Assembly (NCBI RefSeq): GCF_002887735.1
Contig: NZ_PKQP01000010.1
Location: 1 to 64,000 of the forward strand
Length of the DNA: 64,000 nt
Source: Stenotrophomonas bentonitica
GTDB lineage: Bacteria; Pseudomonadota; Gammaproteobacteria; Xanthomonadales; Xanthomonadaceae
Direction of reading: 5' to 3'
Positions within the stretch are counted from its first letter, which is position 1; each line of letters starts with the position of its first letter. Of the stretch, positions 36,057 through 44,470 are shown piece by piece. The position numbers and the translations under genes are program-made. Under the pieces are notes generated by a model that had not been told where the DNA came from, ran no database searches, and saw nothing but the letters and a program-made list of their open reading frames with translations.

Positions 36057-36506
36057 TCAACGCGCGGCGATCTCCTGCTGGACCAGCTCGCACAGGCCGC
36101 TCTCTTCGAAGCAGACCTGCGCGCGCAGGGTGCCGTTCACCGGCGTGCCGCCCGCCGCCACGGGCAGGCGCAGCTGCCCTTGTTCGCTGAAATAGGTGTA
36201 GCGGTAGTCACCGGCGAAACTGCGGCCGTGGCCTTCGCGGGCATCGACCGAGCGCAGCGGGCCCTGCGTCTGCGCCCCGTCCGCCAGGATCACCCGTGCC
36301 GCGCGCGGGCCGATCTGCGGTTGCTCGAAGTCCGAGGCGTACAGGATCCAGCCCGGTTCGATGCGGGCATCGATGACCAGCTCGCGGGACCCGTCGGGCG
36401 CGGCCTCCAGCCGCGGCTTGAGGGCGACCTTTGGCGTATCGGCGGCGATCGCGTTGCCACCGCTCAGCAGCAACGCAACGCCCAGGGAAAGGATGCCGTA
36501 CCTCAC
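36057..36506 (-). CDS. DsbD alpha-domain-like periplasmic protein
   Basis: 149 residues starting at GTG 36506, which overlaps the YceI stop by four bases. There is a signal peptide to about residue 22 and an immunoglobulin-like domain with PGWILYASDFEQP and a Cys pair in QVCFEESGLCEL (C132, C139). It resembles the N-terminal domain of DsbD, which passes electrons to periplasmic thioredoxin-fold proteins, though the spacing is C-X6-C and not C-X5-C. There is no DsbD membrane or gamma domain here. It is likely an electron carrier or metal/thiol-binding partner for the two TlpA-like proteins of the cluster. Confidence 0.75.
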   Translation of the reverse strand: MRYGILSLGVALLLSGGNAIAADTPKVALKPRLEAAPDGSRELVIDARIEPGWILYASDFEQPQIGPRAARVILADGAQTQGPLRSVDAREGHGRSFAGDYRYTYFSEQGQLRLPVAAGGTPVNGTLRAQVCFEESGLCELVQQEIAAR

Positions 36507-37084
36507 TCCTTGCCCCCTTGCGCCTCGGTGGTGATGCGCAGCTGCACCTCGTCGGCGATGTTGGGCAGGAACGCATCCAGCCCGAACTCGCTGCGGCGGA
36601 TCACGCCCGTGGCGTTGAAGCCGATGGTCGGCACCTTGCGGCTGGGATGCTCGCCCACCTTGTTGAGGGTGGCGTCGAGCACGACCGGGCGGGTGACGCC
36701 ATGCAGGGTCAGCTCGCCGGTGATCTTCAGGCGGCCGGCGCCCTGGGACACGACCGAGGTGCTGCGGAAGGCAGCCTGCGGGAACCTGGCGACATCGAAG
36801 AGTTTGTCGCTCTTCACGATCTCGTCGAGTTTCGGCACGTGGGTGGCCAGCTCGGCCAGCGGCAGCTCGACCTGTACCTGCGAGGCGGCGGGCCTGGCGG
36901 CGTCGTAGACCAGCGTGCCGCTGCTGATCGCGGCGCGGCCGGTCGGGAATGAAAAGCCGTTGTGGTTCCAGGTGAACAGCACATCGGTATGGGTCGGGTC
37001 GAGCTGGTAGGTCACCGGCGCGGCGATCGCCACGGCAGGTGCGGTGGCAGCGGTGAGCAGGGTCAACAGCACGGTGGTGCGCAT
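36503..37084 (-). CDS. YceI-family periplasmic lipocalin-like protein
   Basis: 193 residues from ATG 37084. Signal peptide to about residue 22, then the YceI fold: YQLDPTHTDVLFTWNHNGFS at the start, LDEIVKSDKLFDVARFPQA, ITGELTLHGVTRPVVLDATL and FGLDAFLP. YceI proteins bind isoprenoid-type or other apolar ligands in the periplasm. Its start is 117 bases after the TlpA-like gene above and its stop overlaps the DsbD-alpha-like start. Role in this cluster not known. Confidence 0.93.
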   Translation of the reverse strand: MRTTVLLTLLTAATAPAVAIAAPVTYQLDPTHTDVLFTWNHNGFSFPTGRAAISSGTLVYDAARPAASQVQVELPLAELATHVPKLDEIVKSDKLFDVARFPQAAFRSTSVVSQGAGRLKITGELTLHGVTRPVVLDATLNKVGEHPSRKVPTIGFNATGVIRRSEFGLDAFLPNIADEVQLRITTEAQGGKE

Positions 37085-37201
37085 GGGGCGGGTCTCTTCG
37101 TGGTGGCGCGCAGCCGCCCGCGGCATCGCGGGGAGGCCGGGCGGGCGCGCAGCGCAGGAGGGAGGGCCGCGGCGGGCGGGCAGGCCGGCCGCCGCGGAGG
37201 G

Positions 37202-38542
37202 TTACGGGGCGACGGCCAGTGCCGGCGTCGTGGTTGCGGTCGCGGCGCTTGCCGCATACGGATCGGGCTCGGCAATCAGCCCGTCGAGCAGGCTGTTGAA
37301 GCGGGCCACATAATCCTGGTGATACTCCCCGGTCACGGTGCCGGTGTAGCCGGTGTAGATCTCGCGGACCTTGCCGTCACGGCCGATGATGATCGTGGTC
37401 GGGAAGGCGGCCATGTAATTGAGGCCCTTGAGTTTCTCGGTAGCGACTTTCTTGTCGGCGATGCCGCCGAACACGATGTCGTAGCGGATATCGAAGTAGT
37501 CCTTGAAGGTGGTCAGGGTCTTCTTGAAGTAATCGAAGTTGTCTTCCTGCTCGAAGGCGACCGCCACCGCCTCCACGCCACGGTGCTGGTTCTGCTTGAA
37601 CCACGGGGCCAGGAAATAGGTCTGGTCGGTGCAGTTCGGGCACCAGGTACCAATCACTTCAACGATGACCACCTTGCCGCGGTATTTGTCGTCGCGCAGC
37701 GAGACCTGCTTGCCCTGCAGATCGGGGAAGCTGAAATCGATGCGTTCCTGGCCATCCTTGAGGAAGGTGAGCTTGTACGGATCCGGCAGCTCCACCTTGT
37801 CGCTTTTCTCGGCCTCGAACTTCACCACGTTGTAGATGCCGCTGCCGAACGCGCCCTGGATGTTGCCGTCTTCATCGATCGTGCCGCGGATCAGCAGCGG
37901 GCTGGGCCCACTGAAGCCGGACAGGTAGAAACGGTTGCCCTGCACGGTGCCTTCCAGCTCGCGGGTATCACCCACCACGGTCATGAACACGCCGGAGAGG
38001 CGATTTCCCTCCTGTTTGAGCAGGGCGACCTGGTTGCGCTTGTCCTGGCGGGCGGCCTTGTCGATGGTCTGCACGGCCCACTTGCCGCTGAGGTCCGCCG
38101 CCGGTGCCTCGTCCTGGCCGGGCTTGACGAAGCGCCATGCCGCGCCCTGTTCGGCGGTGAAGGCAAGGTTGCGCGCCCCTTTGCGGCTGGGCACCAGGTC
38201 CTTGTACTGGCCGACCAGGTGCTTGCCATCCTCGGAGACCTTGCCTTCGAGCACCGCATCGTAGGTGTTCATCCGCACCGAGAAGGTCCCGTCATCGCGC
38301 GGGGTGACCTTGAATCTGTCGGTGCGGCTGCCGTTGAGCAGGGTGAAGGTCGCGTCCTGCGCACGCTTTCCCTTTACTTCGAAGTTGAACGGAATGGGAT
38401 CGCCATCGATATTGAATTCGCCGCGCCACACGCCTTCGGCAGGAAATGGGGCGGTGGCTGCGGCCGCTGCAGGCAGGGCCAAGGACAGGCTTGAGGCGAG
38501 GAACAGGGCCGCGACGACGCGACCGGATAATGCCAGTGTCAT
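37202..38542 (-). CDS. Two-domain periplasmic TlpA-family thioredoxin
   Basis: 446 residues from ATG 38542. Signal peptide to about residue 28, an N-terminal beta-rich region with two related-looking halves (about 35-140 and 150-245, each opening with a Gly-Trp-like motif, GVWRGEF and SGKWAVQ), then a thioredoxin fold with GTWCPNC (C301, C304) and MAAFPTTIIIGRDGKV. The N-terminal part is probably a lipocalin or DUF4369-like binding domain. It is first in the operon running to the TonB receptor and lies divergent from a membrane protein gene. The candidate promoter is described at 38543-38852. Confidence 0.85.
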   Translation of the reverse strand: MTLALSGRVVAALFLASSLSLALPAAAAATAPFPAEGVWRGEFNIDGDPIPFNFEVKGKRAQDATFTLLNGSRTDRFKVTPRDDGTFSVRMNTYDAVLEGKVSEDGKHLVGQYKDLVPSRKGARNLAFTAEQGAAWRFVKPGQDEAPAADLSGKWAVQTIDKAARQDKRNQVALLKQEGNRLSGVFMTVVGDTRELEGTVQGNRFYLSGFSGPSPLLIRGTIDEDGNIQGAFGSGIYNVVKFEAEKSDKVELPDPYKLTFLKDGQERIDFSFPDLQGKQVSLRDDKYRGKVVIVEVIGTWCPNCTDQTYFLAPWFKQNQHRGVEAVAVAFEQEDNFDYFKKTLTTFKDYFDIRYDIVFGGIADKKVATEKLKGLNYMAAFPTTIIIGRDGKVREIYTGYTGTVTGEYHQDYVARFNSLLDGLIAEPDPYAASAATATTTPALAVAP

Positions 38543-38852
38543 GAGAGTGCTTCCAGATAATCCCCTTGGACGCGCCAAGTCGCCGGCGATGCAGCCCCCG
38601 TTCCACTGCATCCGCTGAAAGGCCATCCCTGGCCGGTCACGTGCCATCCATGGCGTGACTGGATTATTGCCACGTGAATGTCGTAAAAGTTCATCGTGGC
38701 TTGGAACGCATGTTCATCAGCATATTCACCGGCGCGACGATGGCAGGCTGATAACCGTTTTGACATCAGCGCATTTGCCGCCGTGGCCTGCATCGAAGAC
38801 CATGGTGCCCGAGGCGCCTGGCCACGCGCCGATACTAAGGAGGGAGCCCATC
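38543..38852. promoter_or_regulatory. Divergent regulatory region of the redox operon
   Basis: 310 bases without a gene. GCCACGTGAA (38669-38678) and TTCATCGTGGC (38690-38700) form an imperfect inverted repeat with an 11-base spacer. On the minus strand it lies just upstream of AATAAT (38668-38663), a good -10 for the TlpA operon. It therefore covers the -35 region, as an activator or repressor site would. On the plus strand AAGGAGGG at 38837-38844 serves the GTG at 38853. Confidence 0.4.
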
Positions 38853-39461
38853 GTGAAGCCAAGGGAAGGTATCCAGGTCTCGGTTTACACCCGCTGGCAC
38901 CAGCTGGCCGTCCCGCTCGCATTCCTGTTGGCCGCGGGCAGTTTCATGTTCATCGTGCTCAATCGCGGTCCGGTGGGTATCGCCATCGTGGTGGCACTGC
39001 TGTGCCTGGTGCTGCCGCCGATGTTGGCCTTCCAGGGCTTCCCGACGCGCAATGAAGTGATGGTCATGGCCGATGGCCTGATGTTTTCGCGACGTGACGC
39101 GGTGCCCTTCGATCAGTTGTCCAGCTGGGGCACCGATGACTATCTGAAACTGGTGCGGCCGGGCCGGGCGACACTGATGGTGAGTGCAGCCGATCTGCAG
39201 AGCCGTGACCGCCTGCTGCGCGAATTCGAACACGCACTGGAGGCTTGGCAACGCAGGCAGCCTGCGCTCAGCGAGCCGATCCGGCGTACTCACTTCTATG
39301 GCTCGGCGCGTGCGGCGGCCATCGGCGCGGTGATCATCGGGCTGGGCGCGCTGTGCATCGTCATGGCATTGCGGTTGCGTGAGCCGTCCATCGAGCTGGC
39401 GGTTGTCGGCGCGCTGGGTGGGCTGGTCGGCGTGATCATGCTGCTTGGCCGGCGGGTGTGA
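38853..39461 (+). CDS. Four-span membrane protein of unknown function
   Basis: 202 residues from GTG 38853, eight bases after AAGGAGGG. Two membrane spans at about 18-57, a cytosolic or periplasmic middle domain of roughly 75 residues with a PH-like strand pattern (RNEVMVMADGLMFSRRDAVP, YLKLVRP), and two more spans at about 150-195. The layout resembles bacterial PH-domain membrane proteins, but no family is certain. It is divergent from the redox operon. Confidence 0.65.
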   Translation: MKPREGIQVSVYTRWHQLAVPLAFLLAAGSFMFIVLNRGPVGIAIVVALLCLVLPPMLAFQGFPTRNEVMVMADGLMFSRRDAVPFDQLSSWGTDDYLKLVRPGRATLMVSAADLQSRDRLLREFEHALEAWQRRQPALSEPIRRTHFYGSARAAAIGAVIIGLGALCIVMALRLREPSIELAVVGALGGLVGVIMLLGRRV

Positions 39462-39578
39462 GTCTGGCGCGGCCGTCCACACGGTCTTGTTTTCAGCGTC
39501 TCGCGTATTTCACGACCTGAAGCGCAGCCTGCCGATGCGAGCTGCATCCGCAGCGCATGAAAAGGAGTGCCATCCGCT

Positions 39579-40619
39579 ATGAATACCCGAGGCGATTACG
39601 CCCACCCCGAGCCCGTCGCTGCCGCGACCGTGGCCGTGGTCACCCCACCGCCGGTGGTGGATCTTCCGCGCGAGAGCGCCGTGTCATGGGGCGCGATCCT
39701 GGCCGGTGCCATCGCCGCAGCCGCGCTTTCGTTGATCCTGGTGATTCTCGGCGTGGGCCTGGGCCTGTCGTCGGTATCGCCGTGGTCGTTTGAAGGCGTG
39801 ACTGCCGAGACCTTCGGCTGGTCCAGCATTGCCTGGTTGACCTTCACCGCCATCGCAGCCTCCGGCCTGGGTGGCTATCTGGCCGGTCGCCTGCGCACGA
39901 AGTGGAGCAACCTGCACGGCGATGAGACCTACTTCCGCGATACCGCACATGGTTTCGTGTCGTGGGCGGTGGCCACTCTGCTGACCGCTGCACTGCTGAC
40001 CTCCGCGATCGGCGGCATTCTCGGCGCTGGCGCCAAGGTGGCCGGTGCCACCGCAGGTGCGGCGGCGTCCACTGCCGGCGGTATTGCCGCAGCGGGCGCA
40101 GGCTCGGCCGCGATGGGCAACGAAGAGGGTGACGTGCAGTACTGGGTGGATTCGCTGTTCCGTGCCAACCCTACCGCAGCGCAGCCCGCGCCGCCGGTGG
40201 GTCCGGCCGATGCAGCGGCACCCCCGGCACCGCCGGTCAACGGCGCACCGCCGCCGCCGCGCCCGATGCCGGGTGCCGACCGTCGTGCGGACAGCCGTGA
40301 GGTGCGTACCGAGGTCAATCGCATCATCGTCAACAGCCTCAAGTCCGACACCATGGACCCGGCCGATACCCAGTACCTGGGCCAGCTGGTGGCGGCACAG
40401 ACCGGCATGAGCCAGGCCGAAGCACAGGCCCGCGTGACCGATGTCCAGACCCGCCTGCGCGCTGCGCTGGACAACGCCAAGCAGCAGGCCAAGCAGGCGG
40501 CCGACGATGCCCGCAAGGCGACCGCCTATGCCGCGCTGTGGCTGTTCATCACGCTGCTGATCGGTGCCTTCATCGCCAGCCTGAGTGCCACCTGGGGCGG
40601 CCGTCGCCGCGACCTGTGA
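39579..40619 (+). CDS. Membrane protein with Pro/Ala-rich linker
   Basis: 346 residues from ATG 39579. Three spans in the first 160 residues (ILAGAIAAAALSLILVILGV, IAWLTFTAIAASGLGGYLAG and AVATLLTAALLTSAIGGILG), a Pro/Ala-rich linker at about 195-235, a charged helical region with RTEVNRIIVNSLKS and possible coiled coil, and a final span before the RRRDL end. This pattern occurs in a common uncharacterised family with a Gly-rich (glycine-zipper-like) N-terminus. It is followed 28 bases later by the 23-residue protein, probably in one transcript. Confidence 0.75.
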   Translation: MNTRGDYAHPEPVAAATVAVVTPPPVVDLPRESAVSWGAILAGAIAAAALSLILVILGVGLGLSSVSPWSFEGVTAETFGWSSIAWLTFTAIAASGLGGYLAGRLRTKWSNLHGDETYFRDTAHGFVSWAVATLLTAALLTSAIGGILGAGAKVAGATAGAAASTAGGIAAAGAGSAAMGNEEGDVQYWVDSLFRANPTAAQPAPPVGPADAAAPPAPPVNGAPPPPRPMPGADRRADSREVRTEVNRIIVNSLKSDTMDPADTQYLGQLVAAQTGMSQAEAQARVTDVQTRLRAALDNAKQQAKQAADDARKATAYAALWLFITLLIGAFIASLSATWGGRRRDL

Positions 40620-40647
40620 ACCTGACCATCCCAAGGGAGGAAACACC

Positions 40648-40719
40648 ATGAAGTACATTCTGCTGTGGATGCTCGGCATTCCGATTCCGCTGCTGCTCCT
40701 GTTCGCGCTGCTGCGCTGA
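40648..40719 (+). CDS. 23-residue single-span membrane protein
   Basis: ATG 40648 follows AAGGGAGG (40633-40640), one of the strongest ribosome sites in the window. The peptide is MKYILLWMLGIPIPLLLLFA plus LLR: one hydrophobic span with a GIPIP kink and a basic end. A stem-loop follows ten bases after the stop. The strong ribosome site, exact membrane length and terminator make it a credible gene. Function is unknown; it may assist the preceding membrane protein. Confidence 0.65.
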   Translation: MKYILLWMLGIPIPLLLLFALLR

Positions 40720-40728
40720 CCGTTCCAC

Positions 40729-40756
40729 CATCAGGCCGCCTTCGGGCGGCCTGATG
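40729..40756 (+). terminator. Hairpin terminator after the small membrane-protein operon
   Basis: CATCAGGCCGCC pairs perfectly with GGCGGCCTGATG across a TTCG tetraloop, a 12-base stem. The following bases (CGTTGTGG) are only weakly T-rich. Position after the last gene fits termination. Confidence 0.65.
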
Positions 40757-40974
40757 CGTTGTGGCGGCCCGGCCGGGAAACTGGCGAGGTGAACAGCCCA
40801 GGTCCGGTCTTTCTGAATGAGTCAGGGAAGTGCAAACAACCTTCACGCCATCAGCATCTGCCGTCATGCCCAATCTTCCTGAATTCATTTAAGCTTGGAC
40901 GATTGCGACCCCCATTCATATCGGTGATGGGGCGTCTGTCCACCCGGTGTTTCCCTTCTTTCAGGACCTTTTCC

Positions 40975-41835
40975 ATGGCGGCTTTGCAGCAGCGCACGAT
41001 CGATCTCATTCGCAGCCATCAAGAGTCCCTGCTGGCCGCATGGGCCGGCAATCTGGCCGGTTCCAGCCAGGCCCAGGACGGCCGCCTGTCCTCCCGCGAG
41101 CTGGACCAGCAGGTCCGCGAGTTCTGGCGTCTGTTCCTGGAGGCGCTGTCGGCTACGGAGGTCAGCTCCATCGCACGGGTCGAGTGGCAGGACATCCGCC
41201 GCTTCCTGGAGGAACTTTCCCGCGAGCGCGTGCTGAAGGGCTTCAACTCGTCGGAGACCGCCAGCTTCATCTTCTCGCTGAAGCGACCGCTGTTCGAGGT
41301 GATCCAGCAGGGCTACGCGAATGATCCGGCGCAGCTGGGCGACCAGTTGTGGGCTGTCTCCGAGCTGATCGACCAGTTGGGACTGCACACGGTCAGCGTG
41401 TTCCAGAAGACGCGCGAAGACGTGATCCAGCGCCAGCAGGAAGAGATGCTGGAGCTGTCCACGCCGGTGGTGAAGCTGTGGGAAGGCGTCCTCGCGCTGC
41501 CGATGATCGGCACGCTGGATTCGCAGCGCACCCAGGTGGTGATGGAATCGCTGCTGCAGCGCATCGTGGATACCGGTTCGGAAATCGCGATCATCGATAT
41601 CACCGGCGTGCCCACCGTGGACACGCTGGTCGCGCAGCATCTGCTGAAGACCGTGACCGCCATCCGCCTGATGGGCGCCGATGCGATCATCAGTGGCGTG
41701 CGGCCGCAGATCGCCCAGACCATCGTGCACCTGGGGCTGGACCTGCAGGGCATCGTGACCAAGGCCAACCTCGCCGACGCACTGGCACTGGCGCTCAAGC
41801 GCACCGGCCAGACCGTGACCCGGACTGCCCGCTGA
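40975..41835 (+). CDS. rsbR: RsbR-like stressosome scaffold protein
   Basis: 286 residues from ATG 40975. The N-terminal sensor half (about 1-155) is a globin-like RsbRD-type helical domain and the C-terminal STAS domain (about 162-275) has LSTPVVKLWEGVLALPMIG, AIIDITGVPTVDTLVA and SGVRPQIAQTIVHLGLDL. These closely match Bacillus RsbR proteins, in which Thr residues of this region are phosphorylated by RsbT (here T214 or T217 are candidates). It assembles with RsbS into the stressosome core. The in-frame upstream extension to 40759 is not used: the start is preceded by an AGGA. First gene of a six-gene operon with tight overlaps. Confidence 0.95.
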   Translation: MAALQQRTIDLIRSHQESLLAAWAGNLAGSSQAQDGRLSSRELDQQVREFWRLFLEALSATEVSSIARVEWQDIRRFLEELSRERVLKGFNSSETASFIFSLKRPLFEVIQQGYANDPAQLGDQLWAVSELIDQLGLHTVSVFQKTREDVIQRQQEEMLELSTPVVKLWEGVLALPMIGTLDSQRTQVVMESLLQRIVDTGSEIAIIDITGVPTVDTLVAQHLLKTVTAIRLMGADAIISGVRPQIAQTIVHLGLDLQGIVTKANLADALALALKRTGQTVTRTAR

Positions 41836-41836
41836 G

Positions 41837-42208
41837 ATGGAACGCATCCCGATCCTGCAGATGGGCGATCTGCTGCTGGTGACCATCCAGGTGGACATGC
41901 ACGATCAGCTCGCGCTGACCCTGCAGGATGACCTCACCGAGAAGATCCGCAGCACCTCCGCGCGCGGCGTGCTGATCGATATTTCCGCGCTGGATATCGT
42001 CGATTCATTCATCGGCCGCATGATCGCGACCATTTCGTCGCTGGCCCGGATCATGGATGCCACCACGGTGGTGGTGGGCATGCAGCCGGCCGTGGCGATC
42101 ACGCTGGTGGAGCTCGGCCTCACCCTCAGCGGCGTGCGCACCGCACTCAACGTGGAGCGCGGCATGAAGCTGCTGCAGCGCACCGACGAAGACGAAGCGG
42201 CCTCATGA
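41837..42208 (+). CDS. rsbS: RsbS-like STAS protein
   Basis: 123 residues, one STAS domain: IPILQMGDLLLVTIQVDMHD, GVLIDISALDIVDSFIGRM with S57 as the predicted RsbT target, and VVVGMQPAVAITLVELGL. The length and phospho-site context match RsbS of Gram-positive stressosomes. It begins one base after the rsbR stop and its own stop overlaps rsbT by four bases. Confidence 0.95.
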   Translation: MERIPILQMGDLLLVTIQVDMHDQLALTLQDDLTEKIRSTSARGVLIDISALDIVDSFIGRMIATISSLARIMDATTVVVGMQPAVAITLVELGLTLSGVRTALNVERGMKLLQRTDEDEAAS

Positions 42209-42606
42209 GTGCCAACAGTGGTTCGCTGCCGATCCGCATCGAGCAGGATGTGGTGCTGGCCCGCCAGGCCGCGCGCCAGGTGTGCGTGGCCTGCAAGCTG
42301 CGCCTGATCGACCAGACCAAGCTGGTCACTGCCGCCAGTGAGCTGGCCCGCAACGCCGTGATCTACGGTGGCGGCGGGACGATGGACTGGGACGTGGTCG
42401 AGAAGGGGCTGCGCAAGGGCGTGCGGCTGGTCTTCGCCGACAACGGGCCGGGCATTCCGGATGTCGCGCAGGCGCTGACCGATGGCTGGTCGTCCGGCTC
42501 GGGCATGGGCCTGGGGCTGTCCGGCTCACGCCGGCTGGTGGATGAATTCGAGCTGGAGAGTGCGCCGGGGCAGGGCACCCGCATCACGATCACCAAATGG
42601 AGCTGA
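42205..42606 (+). CDS. rsbT: RsbT-like serine/threonine kinase
   Basis: 133 residues of the GHKL ATPase fold: ELARNAVIYGGGG (N50 of the N box), FADNGPGIPD (D79), SGSGMGLGLSGSRRLVDEF. This is the switch kinase that phosphorylates RsbS and RsbR and leaves the stressosome to activate a partner. In Bacillus the partner is the RsbU phosphatase. Here the next gene encodes the candidate partner and overlaps by ten bases. Canonical sequence and length. Confidence 0.95.
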   Translation: MSANSGSLPIRIEQDVVLARQAARQVCVACKLRLIDQTKLVTAASELARNAVIYGGGGTMDWDVVEKGLRKGVRLVFADNGPGIPDVAQALTDGWSSGSGMGLGLSGSRRLVDEFELESAPGQGTRITITKWS

Positions 42607-43613
42607 ACTTCGCAGGCCAGGTAACGCGGGTCGTGGTGGTCGAAGAAACCTCACAGGTCGGACAGGCGCGACGCGAAGCGCTGGCACTGGCCGATCATGT
42701 CGGCCTGGATGAAATGGACGCCGGCCGCGCGGCGCTGGTGGCGACCGAAATGGCGACCAACGTGCTCAAACATGGGCGCGGTGGCCGCATGTACCTGTCC
42801 GTGGTCTGTGGCCGCGGCGGCAACGGGGTGGAGCTGTGCACCGTGGACGCCGGCCCGGGCTTTTCCCTGGCCGAGTGCCTTCCGGACGGGTATTCGACCT
42901 GCGGCACCCAGGGCCTCGGGCTGGGGGCGATCCAGCGCCAGGCCAGCGTGCTCGATGCCTGGTCCGATGCCAAGGGGGCGGTGGTCGTGGCGCGGATCTA
43001 CGCCAGCCGCACCCCGCGCGACATCGACGTGGCTTACGGCGCCCTGCGCCTGCCGATGCGCCACGAGCTGGCCTGCGGCGATGCATGGCATATCCGCGCA
43101 GACGCACGGACCGTGTCGCTCACGGTGATCGATGGCCTCGGCCACGGGCTTCCTGCGGCCGATGCTGCGTGGGCCGGTGTGGATGCGGTCGCGCATTCTG
43201 CCGCGGGCGGTGCACCGGCGTTGATCGGCGTGCTGCATGCCGGTATGTCCGGTACCCGGGGTGGCGCGGCAGCGGTGGCCTGCGTGGATGTGGCGACGGG
43301 CCAGGTGGAGTTCGCCGGCATCGGCAATATCGCCGCAAGCCTGTGCGAGCCCACCAGTTCGCGTGGGCTGGCCTCGCACCCGGGGATCGTCGGCGTGCAG
43401 TACCGCAAGGCACAACCATTCCATTTTCACGCGGCCACAGGCACGCTGCTGGTCATGCACAGCGATGGACTACAGGCGCGTTGGAGCCTGCGTGATTACC
43501 CCGGCCTGTTTCCCCGTCATCCAGCAGTGATCGTGGCGGTGCTGCAGCGTGATTTTGATCGTGGCCGGGATGACGCCGGCATTGTTGCACTGCGTCTTGG
43601 AGATCTGCATTGA
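42597..43613 (+). CDS. Fused RsbW-like ATPase and SpoIIE/RsbX-like phosphatase
   Basis: 338 residues. Residues 1-140 form an anti-sigma-factor-type HATPase (TEMATNVLKHG with N55, VDAGPGFSLAEC). Residues 150-338 are a PP2C/SpoIIE-type phosphatase: GDAW (161-164), DGLGHG (179-184), VEFAGIGNIAASL and LLVMHSDGLQARW. In Gram-positive bacteria these activities are separate proteins (RsbW; RsbU/RsbX). The fusion places a kinase-like ATPase and a phosphatase in one chain, presumably the feedback or output component resetting RsbS/RsbR. No sigma-B or anti-anti-sigma gene follows. The start overlaps rsbT. Confidence 0.92.
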   Translation: MELNFAGQVTRVVVVEETSQVGQARREALALADHVGLDEMDAGRAALVATEMATNVLKHGRGGRMYLSVVCGRGGNGVELCTVDAGPGFSLAECLPDGYSTCGTQGLGLGAIQRQASVLDAWSDAKGAVVVARIYASRTPRDIDVAYGALRLPMRHELACGDAWHIRADARTVSLTVIDGLGHGLPAADAAWAGVDAVAHSAAGGAPALIGVLHAGMSGTRGGAAAVACVDVATGQVEFAGIGNIAASLCEPTSSRGLASHPGIVGVQYRKAQPFHFHAATGTLLVMHSDGLQARWSLRDYPGLFPRHPAVIVAVLQRDFDRGRDDAGIVALRLGDLH

Positions 43614-44470
43614 GCGTCACCCCCAATGATGAGGAACTGCAGCGGCTGCGCCTGGAAGCCGATGCGCTGCGTGCCGAGTTGGATGAAACCAACCAGGGCG
43701 TGCTCGCGCTGTATGCCGAGCTGGACCAGCAGGCCGAGCAGCTGCGCGAGGTCTCCGAGCTGAAGAGCCGGTTCCTGTCATACATGAGTCATGAGTTCCG
43801 CACGCCGCTGGGCTCGATCCTGAGCATGACGCGGCTGCTGGAAGACGGCATGGACGGCCCGCTGACCGACGAGCAGCGCCGCCAGGTGCGCTTCATCAGC
43901 GCCTCCACCAGCGAGCTGCGCGAGATGGTGGACGACCTGTTGGACCTGGCCAAGATCGAGGCCGGGCGGATCACCATTTCACCGGCCTGGTTCGACCTGA
44001 TGGACCTGTTCTCGGCCCTGCGCGGCATGTTCCGCCCGCTGGTGGAAGGCAACCAGGTGGACCTGGTGTTCGAAGATCCGCCGGTGATGCCGTTGCTGTA
44101 CACCGACGACAAGAAGCTGGCGCAGATCCTGCGCAACTTCATTTCCAACGCACTGAAGTTCACGCCCAATGGGCAGGTGGTGGTGTCGACCCGGTTGGAA
44201 GGGGAGAGCGCCGTGCGCTTCAGTGTGCGCGATACCGGCATCGGCATCCCCGCCGAACTGCAGTCCACCCTGTTCGAGGATTTCGTGCAGGTGGATACAC
44301 CGCTGCAGAAACGCCTGCGCGGCACCGGGCTGGGGTTGTCACTGTGCAAGCGCTTTGCCGAGCTGCTGGGTGGGCACGTCGGGGTCGAAAGTGAAATCGG
44401 CGCAGGCTCGGACTTCTATGTGGTGTTGCCGCTGACCTTGGCCACGGAGGCCGCGAATGGCGAACCCTGA
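43610..44470 (+). CDS. Cytosolic sensor histidine kinase of the stressosome operon
   Basis: 286 residues, TTG start overlapping the previous stop by four bases. An N-terminal coiled coil (about 8-50) is followed by HisKA with H61 in FLSYMSHEFRTPLGSI and HATPase motifs NFISNALKFTPNG, DTGIGIP and GTGLGLSLCKRF. There are no membrane spans or sensor domains, so input is probably a protein contact, here with RsbT or the fused phosphatase. It precedes, and overlaps by 14 bases, the hybrid kinase. Confidence 0.94.
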   Translation: MSVTPNDEELQRLRLEADALRAELDETNQGVLALYAELDQQAEQLREVSELKSRFLSYMSHEFRTPLGSILSMTRLLEDGMDGPLTDEQRRQVRFISASTSELREMVDDLLDLAKIEAGRITISPAWFDLMDLFSALRGMFRPLVEGNQVDLVFEDPPVMPLLYTDDKKLAQILRNFISNALKFTPNGQVVVSTRLEGESAVRFSVRDTGIGIPAELQSTLFEDFVQVDTPLQKRLRGTGLGLSLCKRFAELLGGHVGVESEIGAGSDFYVVLPLTLATEAANGEP

